Below, one piece after another: positions 1 through 9,400 of a stretch of 64,000 bases of DNA. A program made the position numbers and the translations under genes. The DNA comes from Mycolicibacterium helvum (GTDB lineage Bacteria > Actinomycetota > Actinomycetes > Mycobacteriales > Mycobacteriaceae), in the NCBI RefSeq assembly GCF_010731895.1, contig NZ_AP022596.1, positions 2,542,001 to 2,606,000 on the forward strand, read 5' to 3'. Below the pieces are notes generated by a model that was not told where the DNA came from, did not search any database, and saw nothing but the letters and a program-made list of their open reading frames with translations. Each line of letters opens with the position of its first letter. Position 1 is the stretch's first letter.

Positions 1-971
1 CCAAGCAGATCCATGCACCATTCGTAGATGTGCTGGTTCAGCAAGGCGCCGACGAGCTTGCCGACCGAGGCCTCCGGGCCCGGCCCGCCTGCGGTCGCCG
101 AGGCGCGGGAGCGCTCCGAGGTGAGGCGTTGGGCTTCCGAGCGCAACCACAACTGCGCCAACCGGTCCCGCAGCACGGGGGTGTGTAGGTCGGGACGAGA
201 GGCCCACAGCGTCACCGCGTCCTTGATGGTGCCGCTGCCGCGGCGGCTGCCACTGGCGCCCAGGGCGCTACGCTCGTTCATCAGGGTGGTCATCGCCACG
301 CCCCAGCCGTTGCCGACCGCGCCGAGGCGATGGCTGTCGGGGATGCGGGCGTCGGTGATGTAGACCTCGTTGAACTCGGCCTGTCCGGTCATCTGGCGCA
401 GTGGGCGAGTCTCCACTCCGGGGGCGTGCATGTCGAGCACGAAGTAGGTCAGGCCCTTGTGCTTGGCGATATCGGGGTTGGTGCGCGCCAGCAGCAGACC
501 CCAGCGGGCCCGGTGCGCCAGGCTGGTCCACACCTTCTGGCCGTTGATCACCCACTCGTCGCCGTCGGGCACCGCGGTGGTGGCCAGACCCGCCAGATCG
601 GAGCCGGCGCCGGGTTCGGAGAACAGCTGACACCAGATGTCCTCGGTGGTGGCCAGCGGCCGCAGGAGTGCCTTCTTCAGGTCGTCGGACTGGGCGTGCT
701 CACGAACCGTGGGGGCGGCCATGCCGTAGCCCATCGGGTTGAGGCCCAGTGGCACCGGGCCGCCGGCACCCTGCAAGATCCGATCAGCGACGGCCTGTAC
801 TCCACGCGACAGCCCGAGGCCGCCGAAGCCCTCGGGAAAGTGCACCCAGGACAGGCCGGCGTCGTAACAGGCGCCGAGGAATTCTGGAATCGGGACTTTC
901 TTCGGGTCGTGGTCGGCCACGACCCGCCGGGCCAGGTCTTCGACCCGCTCAGCATCAGCGACGGTGCTCAT
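1..971 (-). CDS. Acyl-CoA dehydrogenase (FadE type), C-terminus cut by the window edge
   Basis: Flavoprotein that would oxidise an acyl-CoA to the trans-2-enoyl-CoA in a beta-oxidation-like pathway. The minus-strand frame is open from ATG at 971 to the left edge, giving 323 residues. Visible family features are the FAD/substrate segment with CQLFSEPGAGSDLA, the middle-domain phrase NGQKVWTSLAHRA, and the start of the C-terminal helical domain with MNERSALG. The ending lies outside the window, so the catalytic base cannot be checked. It diverges from the DUF1295 gene across a 255-base gap holding a KstR-like site, which makes steroid or fatty-acid catabolism a reasonable but unproven role. Substrate is unknown. 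Confidence 0.9.
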   Translation of the reverse strand, partial: MSTVADAERVEDLARRVVADHDPKKVPIPEFLGACYDAGLSWVHFPEGFGGLGLSRGVQAVADRILQGAGGPVPLGLNPMGYGMAAPTVREHAQSDDLKKALLRPLATTEDIWCQLFSEPGAGSDLAGLATTAVPDGDEWVINGQKVWTSLAHRARWGLLLARTNPDIAKHKGLTYFVLDMHAPGVETRPLRQMTGQAEFNEVYITDARIPDSHRLGAVGNGWGVAMTTLMNERSALGASGSRRGSGTIKDAVTLWASRPDLHTPVLRDRLAQLWLRSEAQRLTSERSRASATAGGPGPEASVGKLVGALLNQHIYEWCMDLL

Positions 972-1189
972 TCCGACACGATAAGGAACCGCATGTCGTC
1001 GGTTGTTGGCAGGTGTCAAGTTTTGGTCCGGCGGTCGGGATCGAGTCCGCGGTGAGAGCAGACGCGACGCCGGGGTTGCAGAGTCAGATTCAGTCGCGCG
1101 CGAGTTCTGCGACCCGCGGATCGACCCGCCAGAATCCACTCTGAGGTGACGGCAGAATCGATGCGAAACGTCGGCCGGGATGCGGTAAC

Positions 1190-1203
1190 TAGAACGTGTT
1201 ACA
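1190..1203. promoter_or_regulatory. Candidate KstR-type operator
   Basis: TAGAACGTGTTACA fits the published mycobacterial KstR consensus TnnAACnnGTTnnA at every fixed position. It ends 23 bases before the DUF1295 start and lies about 220 bases upstream of the acyl-CoA dehydrogenase start. KstR represses cholesterol-catabolism genes. That this site is bound is an inference. Confidence 0.55.
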
Positions 1204-1226
1204 GTTCGGCCGCGGCAGGAGGTTGC

Positions 1227-2123
1227 ATGACAGTAACGCCGAACCGGGCAGGGTCCTTCTATCTGGTCACCGTGGCCTACATCGTCGCGGTTGCGGTCGG
1301 CGCGGCCTGGCTGCTGTGGGGTCCGTCGGCGACCGGCCGACTCTGGCTAGATGCCCTCATTGCCGACTTACTGGCCACCTTGGTGGTATTCATCTTCTCC
1401 CGCGCGTATCGGAACTCCAGCTTCTACGACGCCTATTGGAGCGTGATCCCACCGCTGTTGCTGATCTACTGGTGGGCTGCCGGCCCACTGGGCCTGGATT
1501 CGCTGCGCTGCTGGCTGCTCACGATCGTCGTCACGTACTGGGCGGTGCGGCTGACCGGCAACTGGGCGTACAGCTTCCCGGGCCTGCACCACGAGGACTG
1601 GCGCTACCCGATCCTGCGCGAGAGTGCCGGCCGGTGGGAGTTCCTCGCTGACCTGTTCGGCATTCATCTGGTCCCCACCGTGCAGGTGTTTCTCGGGATG
1701 CTGCCCGTCTACATCGCGGTCACCACGCCCGGGCCGGGACTGGTCTGGCTGAGCTGGGTTGCGTTCGCCGTGGGTATCGGGGCAGTGACCCTCGAGCTGG
1801 TCGCCGACACCCAGATGCACCGCTTCGTGCGCGACAAGCAGCCCGGCGCGGTGATGGACCGCGGGCTGTGGGCCTGGTCGCGGCACCCGAACTACTTCGG
1901 GGAGATCAGCTTCTGGTTCGCCATGGCGCTATTCGGGGTGGCCGCCGCCCCGGCGTCGGCCTGGTGGCTCTTTGTCGGGGTCGTCGCGATGCTGGCGATG
2001 TTCTTGGGCGCCAGCATCCCGCTGATGGAGAAGCGCAGCCTGGCGCGGCGCCCGCAGTATCAAGCCGTCATCGACCGAGTGCCGATGCTCATTCCGCGTC
2101 CACCCCGAAAGGCCAGCGTATGA
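1227..2123 (+). CDS. DUF1295 integral membrane protein (steroid 5-alpha-reductase-like fold)
   Basis: A polytopic membrane protein of 298 residues with about seven hydrophobic segments. The C-terminal signature WAWSRHPNYFGEISFW is typical of the DUF1295 / isoprenylcysteine methyltransferase / steroid 5-alpha-reductase clan, whose members act on lipid or steroid substrates with NADPH or SAM. I chose ATG 1227 because AGGAGG sits at 1217-1222; an in-frame ATG upstream at 1161 would lack such a site. The stop overlaps the next ATG as ATGA, so the two genes are probably co-translated. A KstR-like box immediately upstream suggests steroid-linked expression. The exact reaction is unknown. Confidence 0.85.
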   Translation: MTVTPNRAGSFYLVTVAYIVAVAVGAAWLLWGPSATGRLWLDALIADLLATLVVFIFSRAYRNSSFYDAYWSVIPPLLLIYWWAAGPLGLDSLRCWLLTIVVTYWAVRLTGNWAYSFPGLHHEDWRYPILRESAGRWEFLADLFGIHLVPTVQVFLGMLPVYIAVTTPGPGLVWLSWVAFAVGIGAVTLELVADTQMHRFVRDKQPGAVMDRGLWAWSRHPNYFGEISFWFAMALFGVAAAPASAWWLFVGVVAMLAMFLGASIPLMEKRSLARRPQYQAVIDRVPMLIPRPPRKASV

Positions 2124-3256
2124 GCCCACATGGCGCACGCCCGCGCATCGTGATCGCCGGGTTCGGTGACAGCGGGCTGCTCACCGCGATCAAGCTGGCC
2201 CGCCACGCCGACGTCGTCGGCATCTCGGCTAAGCCCGCGCTGCTCAGCGGTCAGGAGCTGGGGCTGCGACTGGCCCGCCCGAAGGACTGGGCCCGGGATA
2301 ACTGGGTCGCGTTCGACAAATACCGGGCGCTGGACCGGGTGCGCACCGTGCAGGCCAACCTCACCGGTCTGGATCTGGAGAACCGCACTGTGCTGGGAAC
2401 GGCACCAGACGGCTCGCCGGTCGCCGAAACCTATGACGTGCTGGTCATTTCGACTGGGGTGCGCAATGGGTTCTGGCGCCAGCCCACCCTGCAGACCCCC
2501 GAGGAGATCGCTGCCGACTTGACCGCCACCCACGACCGGCTGGGTGCGGCGTCCTCGGTGATCATCGTCGGCGGCGGTGCGGCGGCGGTGAGTGCGGCCG
2601 CCAACATTGCTACCGCTTGGCCGGGCAAGAAGGTCGATCTCTACTTCCCGGGCGAACGGGCGCTGACCGAGCATCATCCGCGAGCGTGGGAAAAGTTGCA
2701 GAGCAAGCTGATTGGGCTTGGCGTCAGCGTGCATCCCGGCCATCGCGCGGTACTGCCCGATGGCTTCGACGGCGACGAGATCACCGATGCGCCGGTGCAA
2801 TGGAGCGCTGGGCAGCCGCTGGCGCAGGCCGATGCGGTGCTGTGGGCGATCGGTCGGGTCAAGCCGAACACCGAATGGCTGCCACCCGAACTGCTCGACG
2901 AGCAGGGCTTCGTGAAGGTCACCTCGGAACTGCAGCTGTGCGGCCACCACCGCGTGTTCGCGATCGGCGACGTGGCCGCCACCGATCCGCTTCGCGCCTC
3001 GGCGCGGGCCCGGGCCGATTCCCTGCTGGCCCACAACATCCGCGCCACCCTGGACGATCGCCCGCTCAAGAAGTACCGGGCGCCGCGGCGGCGGTGGGGT
3101 TCGATCGTCGGGATCCAGGCCGACGGGCTGGAGGTGTTCGCCCCCAACGGCACCGCCTACCGGTTCCCGGCTTGGTCGATCGACCGGTTCCTGATGCCGT
3201 GGATCGTGCGCCGCGGGATCTACAAAGGTGTGCGGAAGAACCAGCCGCTGAGCTGA
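2120..3256 (+). CDS. FAD-dependent pyridine nucleotide-disulfide oxidoreductase (NDH-2/AIF-like)
   Basis: A 378-residue two-dinucleotide-binding-domain flavoprotein. The N-terminal FAD motif is [18 protein letters not shown], the central NAD(P)H motif is [18 protein letters not shown], and the C-terminal FAD motif [12 protein letters not shown] is clear. The architecture resembles type II NADH dehydrogenases and FSP1/AIF-like quinone reductases. No transmembrane helix is obvious; the basic C-terminus could allow peripheral membrane association. It overlaps the preceding DUF1295 gene by four bases (ATGA), so the pair may supply or use reducing power for the same lipid reaction. The physiological electron acceptor cannot be read from sequence. 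Confidence 0.85.
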   Translation: MSPHGARPRIVIAGFGDSGLLTAIKLARHADVVGISAKPALLSGQELGLRLARPKDWARDNWVAFDKYRALDRVRTVQANLTGLDLENRTVLGTAPDGSPVAETYDVLVISTGVRNGFWRQPTLQTPEEIAADLTATHDRLGAASSVIIVGGGAAAVSAAANIATAWPGKKVDLYFPGERALTEHHPRAWEKLQSKLIGLGVSVHPGHRAVLPDGFDGDEITDAPVQWSAGQPLAQADAVLWAIGRVKPNTEWLPPELLDEQGFVKVTSELQLCGHHRVFAIGDVAATDPLRASARARADSLLAHNIRATLDDRPLKKYRAPRRRWGSIVGIQADGLEVFAPNGTAYRFPAWSIDRFLMPWIVRRGIYKGVRKNQPLS

Positions 3257-3318
3257 ACGGGCTGGTGCGGACGGCTGGCCGAACTGACAGCGGCGCGATC
3301 GACGGTAGGCTCCTTCCA

Positions 3319-4518
3319 GTGGCGATCTTCGGCCGGAATACGGCGCGTCAGCGTCTGAAGAGGGCGACGCAGCGCGCTCTCTCCGTGCCGTCGTTCGACA
3401 CCCCCGCCGATTGCACACCGTGGGTCATCGGCGGGTTGTGGCCCTCGGAGCTGGAGACGGTCACGCGAGAGACCGCGATCGTCGCTGAGCACCTGAAGAA
3501 CGATCTGCAGCGAATCGCGAACTCGGCCAACGAGCGGTTGCGAGCGCTGCGTCATGCCGATCTTCCCGACTTCGCTCGACGAGCCGAGGAAGTCCGGATC
3601 ATCGACGTGGCCAGGTCGTACGCAGTGCAGCGTGTCGAGTCAACGATTCGGCAATTACGTTTTGCAGCAGATGAATTCGATACAGATCCGGCGCTCCCCG
3701 CAGTCGCATCGGATGTCGAACCGGAACCGGTCATCGAACCGGAACCGGTCGTCGAACCCGAACCGGTCGTCGAACCGGAACCGGTCATCGAACCGGAACC
3801 GGTCGTCGAACCGGAACCGGTCATCGAACCGGAACCGGTCGTCGAACCCGAACCCGAACCCGAACCCGAACCCGAACCCGAACCTGACGGCCACCATCTG
3901 GAGCGGTTGCTGGAATTCGTCGCCCGTCAGGAGCCCGGCTTGCGATGGGCCGTCGGGGAGCGCGACGGTGGCGCGCCCGTGCTGGTGACCGACCTCGCGC
4001 ACGGCTGGATCCCGCCGGGTGTTGCGTTGCCCGCCGGTGTCGAACTGCTTGCGCCGGCCAGGCGTCGCGGCCGCATCGGAGAACTCCTGGGGGATGTCGT
4101 GCGATCGGCGGCCTACCACCCGGGTGACTCGTTCGCCGGGGCTCGCGGCGAGCCGACGGCGGTGTCGCCGAAAGCCCGGGAGCTGCCCCGCGTTGAGGAC
4201 CTGGGGTGGAAGCTTGCGGAGGCCACCCACTGGCGCGACGGCTTGCCGAGGCTGGTGCACACGCTGGCGAAGGCGGGTGCCGCGCGCACCGGGGTGCTCG
4301 ACGCCGAAGTGGATGTCTTGCGCGTGCATGCCGACACCGCCCGCTATCAGCTGATGGCGCAGTATCCAGACGTCGACCCGGCGCTGCTGAGCAACTGTTT
4401 GTTGCTGGCCGCGACTGAGGCGATTGCCGCCGGCGACGGGGTATCTGCCAACTATCACTTCGCCTGGTTCGAAGCCCTCAATGCGCCGCAGCCGAGTCAA
4501 TGGGGCGCCACGCCGTAA
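3319..4518 (+). CDS. ESX-2-associated Rv3899c-like protein (DUF5631/DUF5632 type) with EPEPV repeat
   Basis: A 399-residue protein with no signal peptide or membrane segment. The N-terminal third is helical and charged. Residues 134-189 are an acidic Glu-Pro repeat, and the C-terminal half ends with a segment rich in [22 protein letters not shown] sequence. From memory, the C-terminal half and the size match M. tuberculosis Rv3899c (410 residues), which lies beside ESX-2 there as well. I chose GTG 3319, which follows the previous stop by 62 bases; the frame is open further upstream, so the start is not certain. The function is unknown. Position ahead of eccB2 suggests a secretion accessory or substrate role. 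Confidence 0.7.
   Translation: MAIFGRNTARQRLKRATQRALSVPSFDTPADCTPWVIGGLWPSELETVTRETAIVAEHLKNDLQRIANSANERLRALRHADLPDFARRAEEVRIIDVARSYAVQRVESTIRQLRFAADEFDTDPALPAVASDVEPEPVIEPEPVVEPEPVVEPEPVIEPEPVVEPEPVIEPEPVVEPEPEPEPEPEPEPDGHHLERLLEFVARQEPGLRWAVGERDGGAPVLVTDLAHGWIPPGVALPAGVELLAPARRRGRIGELLGDVVRSAAYHPGDSFAGARGEPTAVSPKARELPRVEDLGWKLAEATHWRDGLPRLVHTLAKAGAARTGVLDAEVDVLRVHADTARYQLMAQYPDVDPALLSNCLLLAATEAIAAGDGVSANYHFAWFEALNAPQPSQWGATP
3718..3885 (+). repeat. In-frame 18-bp tandem repeat encoding EPEPV(I/V), grading into pure EP
   Basis: Seven copies of an 18-base unit such as GAACCGGAACCGGTCATC are followed by about seven Glu-Pro dipeptides. All units stay in frame with the surrounding gene, so copy number could change without a frameshift. 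The encoded stretch is likely an extended, negatively charged linker. Confidence 0.95.
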
Positions 4519-4622
4519 CTCAACCTATGGTCTGAGGTTGCTGAGGCGTTTTCCGTCCCCGGCGGTCACGCTTACCGCAAAGGTGAATTGACGCAGGTAG
4601 CGACGCTCGACATACTGGCTGA

Positions 4623-4940
4623 GTGGCGGGATCCGGCAGCGATCGCGAGCTTAGCGACAGGGATCTCGTCGATGCGGTCTTACAGGAACTGAGCGAGGCT
4701 GCCGAGCGGTGGGAAGCGCTCGTCGCGCAGGCCGAGACCATCACGTACAGCGTCGACCTGGGGGATATACACGCGGTGGCAAACTCGGACGGCAAACTCA
4801 TCGAACTCACGTTGCATCCCGCAGTCGTGACCGATTACAGCCATGGTGAGCTCAGCGATCGGCTGAACCTGGCGTTCGCGGCGCTACGCGAGGAGGCTGA
4901 GACCGACAATCAGGCGCGATACGGCGCCGGGCTGCGGTGA
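4623..4940 (+). CDS. Small YbaB/EspL-like ESX-associated protein (DUF2710 type)
   Basis: A 105-residue soluble protein. It has an N-terminal helix (DLVDAVLQELSEAAERWEAL) and a beta-rich centre (ANSDGKLIELTLHPAV), followed by a C-terminal helix. This is the layout of YbaB/EbfC-like proteins such as EspL of ESX-1 and the small protein upstream of ESX-2 in M. tuberculosis. The GTG start at 4623 is used; the gene ends three bases before the eccB2 start, so they are almost certainly one transcript. EspL-type proteins stabilise or chaperone ESX components, so the same is possible here. The family assignment is from shape and context and is moderately secure. Confidence 0.65.
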   Translation: MAGSGSDRELSDRDLVDAVLQELSEAAERWEALVAQAETITYSVDLGDIHAVANSDGKLIELTLHPAVVTDYSHGELSDRLNLAFAALREEAETDNQARYGAGLR

Positions 4941-4943
4941 CCC

Positions 4944-6440
4944 GTGCCGCTGAATCTGTCCAACCGGGACCAGAACTCCGGTCACCTCTTCTACAACCGA
5001 CGCCTGCGGGCGGCCATCACCCGCTTTTCCGTGCGGATGAAACACGACGACCGCAAGCAGCAGGCCGCGGTCGCACTGTCGATCGTCTTCGTTCTGATCG
5101 GGTGTGGCTGGATGGCCCTGCTGCATTTCATGAAACCCGCAGGGCTGGTGGGCCAGTCCAACATCATCGGCAACCGCGACACGGGTGCCCTCTACGCGAA
5201 GATCGACGGCCGGCTGTATCCGGCACTCAACCTGACGTCGGCGCGGCTGGCGACGGGTAGCGCGTCGACGCCGACCTGGGTCAACGCCGGCGAGATCGCC
5301 AAGTATCCGACCGGCCCGATGGTCGGGATCCCGGGTGTCCCGGACGACCTGACCGTGTCGGCGAACCCCGTCTCGGCGTGGTCGGTGTGCGACACCGCCG
5401 CGGCCAGGGGCAGCGGCCAGCAGCCGGTGGTGACGGCCATCGCCGGCCAGCTGTCCACCGCCGGCCGCGCCCAGCCTCTGCGTCCGACGCAGGCAGTCCT
5501 GGCCACCCATGGCACCGGCACCTATCTGATCTGGAACGGCCAGCGGACCCAGATCGACCCGGCCGACCGCTCAGTCACGTTCAACCTGGGGCTCGACCCA
5601 GGATCGACCCGGCCCATTGACATCTCCAACGCCCTGTTTGACGCCATGCCGGCTACCGAACCCCTTGTGGTACCGGTTATTCCGGAAGCGGGCACCCCGT
5701 CGCGGCTGCTCGCTGGATCGGTGGTGGGCAGTGTCCTGGAAACGAAGGATTCCAACGGCGTGGTCAGCGGTTTTTACGCGTTGCTGCCCAATGGCGTCCA
5801 GAAGATCACCGGCTTCGTCGCGGACCTGCTGCGCACCGCGGACAGCCAGGGTTCGACAACCCCGCAACTGATCTCGCCCGACAAGCTGGTCGACATTCCC
5901 CAGGTGACGGCGCTCAGCGTCGATTTCTATCCAACCGGCAAGCTGGATTTCGTTGACACCGACGCCAATCCCGTGACCTGTGTGGGCTGGCAGAAGCAGA
6001 CCACCGACCGTCAGGCCGCGGTGACGTTCTTCACCGGCCGTGGCCTGCCGACACCGGAGAGCATGGACTCGCACATTGTGCGGCTGGTCCGGGACAGCCG
6101 CGATCCGGATTCTGTCGAGGCGAACCAGACCCTGATGCTGCCGGGGGCGGCGAACTTCGTCGCATCCACCAGCGGGGCCATCACATCGGACACCCGCGAA
6201 GCCCTCTATTGGGTTTCACCGCAGGGTGTCCGGTATGGCATCGAATGGGACCAGAACACACTGCAGGCGCTCGGAGTGGATCCGCGCCGGGCCGTCCAGG
6301 CGCCGTGGCCCATCTTGCGGACGTTCGCGGCTGGTCCGGCCATCAACCGCGCGACCGCGCTATTGGCCCGCGACACAATCGATCCCGGCGGTGCGGTGGC
6401 GCCGGTGGCCGCGCCCGGCCAACAGAACGCGGGAGGGTAG
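4944..6440 (+). CDS. eccB2: ESX-2 core membrane protein EccB2
   Basis: A 498-residue EccB. EccB is a core subunit of the type VII secretion membrane complex, with a short cytosolic N-terminus, one transmembrane helix and a large periplasmic domain. Here the cytosolic part contains HLFYNRRLRAAITRF and the helix is about residues 39-62. The remaining 430 residues are periplasmic, with the repeated beta elements of EccB. GTG 4944 is the start. It is followed two bases after its stop by eccC2. The ESX-2 designation rests on the gene content and order of the whole cluster. Confidence 0.93.
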   Translation: MPLNLSNRDQNSGHLFYNRRLRAAITRFSVRMKHDDRKQQAAVALSIVFVLIGCGWMALLHFMKPAGLVGQSNIIGNRDTGALYAKIDGRLYPALNLTSARLATGSASTPTWVNAGEIAKYPTGPMVGIPGVPDDLTVSANPVSAWSVCDTAAARGSGQQPVVTAIAGQLSTAGRAQPLRPTQAVLATHGTGTYLIWNGQRTQIDPADRSVTFNLGLDPGSTRPIDISNALFDAMPATEPLVVPVIPEAGTPSRLLAGSVVGSVLETKDSNGVVSGFYALLPNGVQKITGFVADLLRTADSQGSTTPQLISPDKLVDIPQVTALSVDFYPTGKLDFVDTDANPVTCVGWQKQTTDRQAAVTFFTGRGLPTPESMDSHIVRLVRDSRDPDSVEANQTLMLPGAANFVASTSGAITSDTREALYWVSPQGVRYGIEWDQNTLQALGVDPRRAVQAPWPILRTFAAGPAINRATALLARDTIDPGGAVAPVAAPGQQNAGG

Positions 6441-6442
6441 CG

Positions 6443-9400
6443 ATGTCGAAACGGGGATTCGTCCGCGGCAGACGTAAGCCGGCGCCGAGTGTGCCACCGG
6501 CGCGGGTGGCCGTCGCGCCGCCCCTGGCTCTGCCCGAGCGGGAACCGCGCAACATCCTGCTGATGATCGCATTGCCCGCCCTGCTGGTGGGCATCATCGG
6601 CACGCTCGTCGTGATGTACACCTCCGGTGTCCGCTCATTGCAGTCCGGGTTCTTCCCGATGATCGGTCTGGTCGGATTCGGCGCGCTGATGTTCAGCGGC
6701 CGGCTGGGCCGCGGTCGCCGCATCAGCTGGGGCGAGCAGGAAAAGCAGCGGCGAATGTACTTGCGTCAGCTCGACGACGACCGCGACGAGGTACAGCGCG
6801 CCGCCCAGGAGCAGCGCCACAGTCAGCTGTTCGTCCACGGCGACCCACAGGAGCTGGACACGGTGATCGGCGGCCCGCGGATGTGGGAGCGCCGGCCTGC
6901 CGACGCGGATTTCCTGGATGTGCGCCTCGGCATCGGCGTGCAGTCCACCGCCGACTCAGCGGTGTCGCTTCAGTGGCCGGAAGTACCCGTCGGCGAAGAG
7001 CTCGAACCAGTGACGGGCCGGGCGTTGCGCGACTTCATCCTCGAGCAGAGCAAGATCCGCGGTATCGGCAAGGTGCTGAGTCTGCGTGCACGCCCGGGGT
7101 TCAGCTTTGTCGGCGACGATCCCGACGAGCTGCACTCCTTCATGCGGGCGGTGCTGTGCTCGCTGGCGGTTTATCACAGCCCCAACGACATCAAGCTCAT
7201 GGTGGTTACCCGGCACCCGGAATTGTGGTCGTGGCTGGTGTGGTTGCCGCACAACCAACACGACGAGATGTTCGACGCCTGCGGTCTGCGGCGGCTGGTG
7301 TTCACCTCACCGACCGAGCTCGAGGACGCGCTGGATTCCGAGCTGCACCGCAAGGGCAGGGGGCCGTGGACACCACCGAGCGGATCCAGTCCCACCACCA
7401 TGGGATCGCCCATGGAGGCGGCGTCCGGCAGCGCGCTGGGCCCGCACTGGGTGATTGTCGACGACAACGTCGGCACCCCCGAGCAGTGGGAAGGCATCAC
7501 CGGCCAGAAGGGGATGGCCGGTATCACGGTGTTGCGCTTGGCATCCCGACCCGGTAGCGGGGTCGGTTTCTCCGACGAGGAGGAGCGCTTCTCGCTGCGT
7601 GAGGGCCGGCTCCGTCACCGCGGAGCCTTCTATGCCGTGGCTGACATGCTCGCCGAGAGCACCGCCGATCGGTATGCCCGTGCGCTGGCCCGGTGGTCAC
7701 CGATGTCTGCGGGCGAGCTGTCCGAGACCGACAGCCAGGGCGGAGAGCTGTTGCGGGCGTTGGGCATCACCGATCCGCGACGTCTCGACGTCGACCGGTT
7801 GTGGGCGGAAAGCCGTGGCCGAGGCGACCCGAAGTGGGCAGTGGTGCCCGTCGGCGTCAAACCCGGCGGAGAACTTCAGTACATCGTGCTGCGAGCCAAA
7901 GACTTCGGTGGATTCGGCTTCCACTCGGTGGTGATCGGAACCTCGGGTTCGGGCAAGTCGGAGTACTTCCTGTCGCTGTGCAACGGGATCGCGCTGACCC
8001 ACTCGCCGGAGACGTTCATCGTCATCTTCGTCGACATGAAGTTCGAGTCGGCCGCCCAGGACCTCGAGGGGCTGCCGCACGTGGCGGGCTCGCTGTCCAA
8101 CCTTGGCAAGGACGACCGGCACCTGGCTGAACGGATGCGCAAAGCTGTTGACGGCGAAATCGCCCGGCGCTACCGGCTTTTCAAGGACGCCGGTGCTCGT
8201 GACGCCAACGAGTACGAAGAGATGCGACTGGCCGGGCGTGATCTTGAGCCGGTTCCGATCCTGCTCGTCATCATCGACGAGTACCTCGAGCTCTTTCACA
8301 ATCACCCCGAGTGGATCGACCTGGTCATCCACATCGGCCAGGAGGGCCGCGGCTGTAACGTCTTCTTCACCCTCGGCGGCCAGCGGCTGGATTTGTCCTC
8401 GCTGAGTAAAGCCAAGAGCAACATCGCCTTCCGGGTCGCGCTGCGCGCGGAGACCGCCGAGGACTCGCGCGATGTCATCGGCAGCGACGCCGCACTACAT
8501 CTACCGTCCAAAGAAGCCGGCTACGGACTGCTCAAGGTCGGGCCGCGGGAGCTTGAACAGTTCCGGTGCTTCTATGTCTCGGCGCCTTTTGTCGTGCCGA
8601 AGAAGGTGGTCAACACCGACACCACAGTGGACGTCAGCTTCACCCAACCGCGGCCGCTGACCTGGGAGTACCAGCCGCTGTCGGCCGAGGACAACGCCGC
8701 GCTGGCCGATGCTGACGCACCGGAGGAACCCGACGAGTTCCTCTATCACGCGGACGGATTCAAGAAGAAGAAGCTGCTCGACGTCATTCGGGAATCGTTG
8801 GTCTCGCACCCAGCTCGGGCCCCGCACCAGATTTGGTTGCCACCACTGGAAGTCGGCGAGACCGCCGATGCCCTGGTGGAGCGCTGGCGGGGCAAGCCGT
8901 GGTGGGTCGACTACGGCCAGAACCCGGGGCTGGTCATTCCGGTCGGTATCGAGGATTTCCCCGAGGACCATGCGCAGCGCGTGCACATCATCGATGCCGA
9001 GATGGACAACATCATGGTGGTCGCGACCGCTCAGCGCGGGAAGTCCACGACGCTGATGACTCTGATCACCTCGGCCTCGCTGATGTACCGCCCCGAGCGG
9101 GTGACGTTCTTCTGCCTGGGTGCCTCCCTCTACCCCGTCGAGGAGCTGCCGCACGTGGCCGGCGTCGTCAGCCTCACTGACAGTGAAGGGGTATCGCGGA
9201 CCCTGGCCACGATCGAAGGCCTGATCCGCGCGCGAGAGGCATCGTTCAAGCGCTATCAAATGGACATCGGGGAATTCCGCGAGCGCCGGTTCGGGGCGGC
9301 GGGTGGCGGTGGCACCGATCCCGACGACAAGTTCGGCGACATCTTCCTTGTCATCGACAACTTCGGGGACCTGTACGACAAGGACAACGGCATGGGGGAT

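Noticed and set aside
2060..3418. A 452-codon antisense frame over the FAD oxidoreductase
   Set aside because: The plus-strand protein has all dinucleotide-binding motifs; the antisense frame has none and crosses intergenic DNA.
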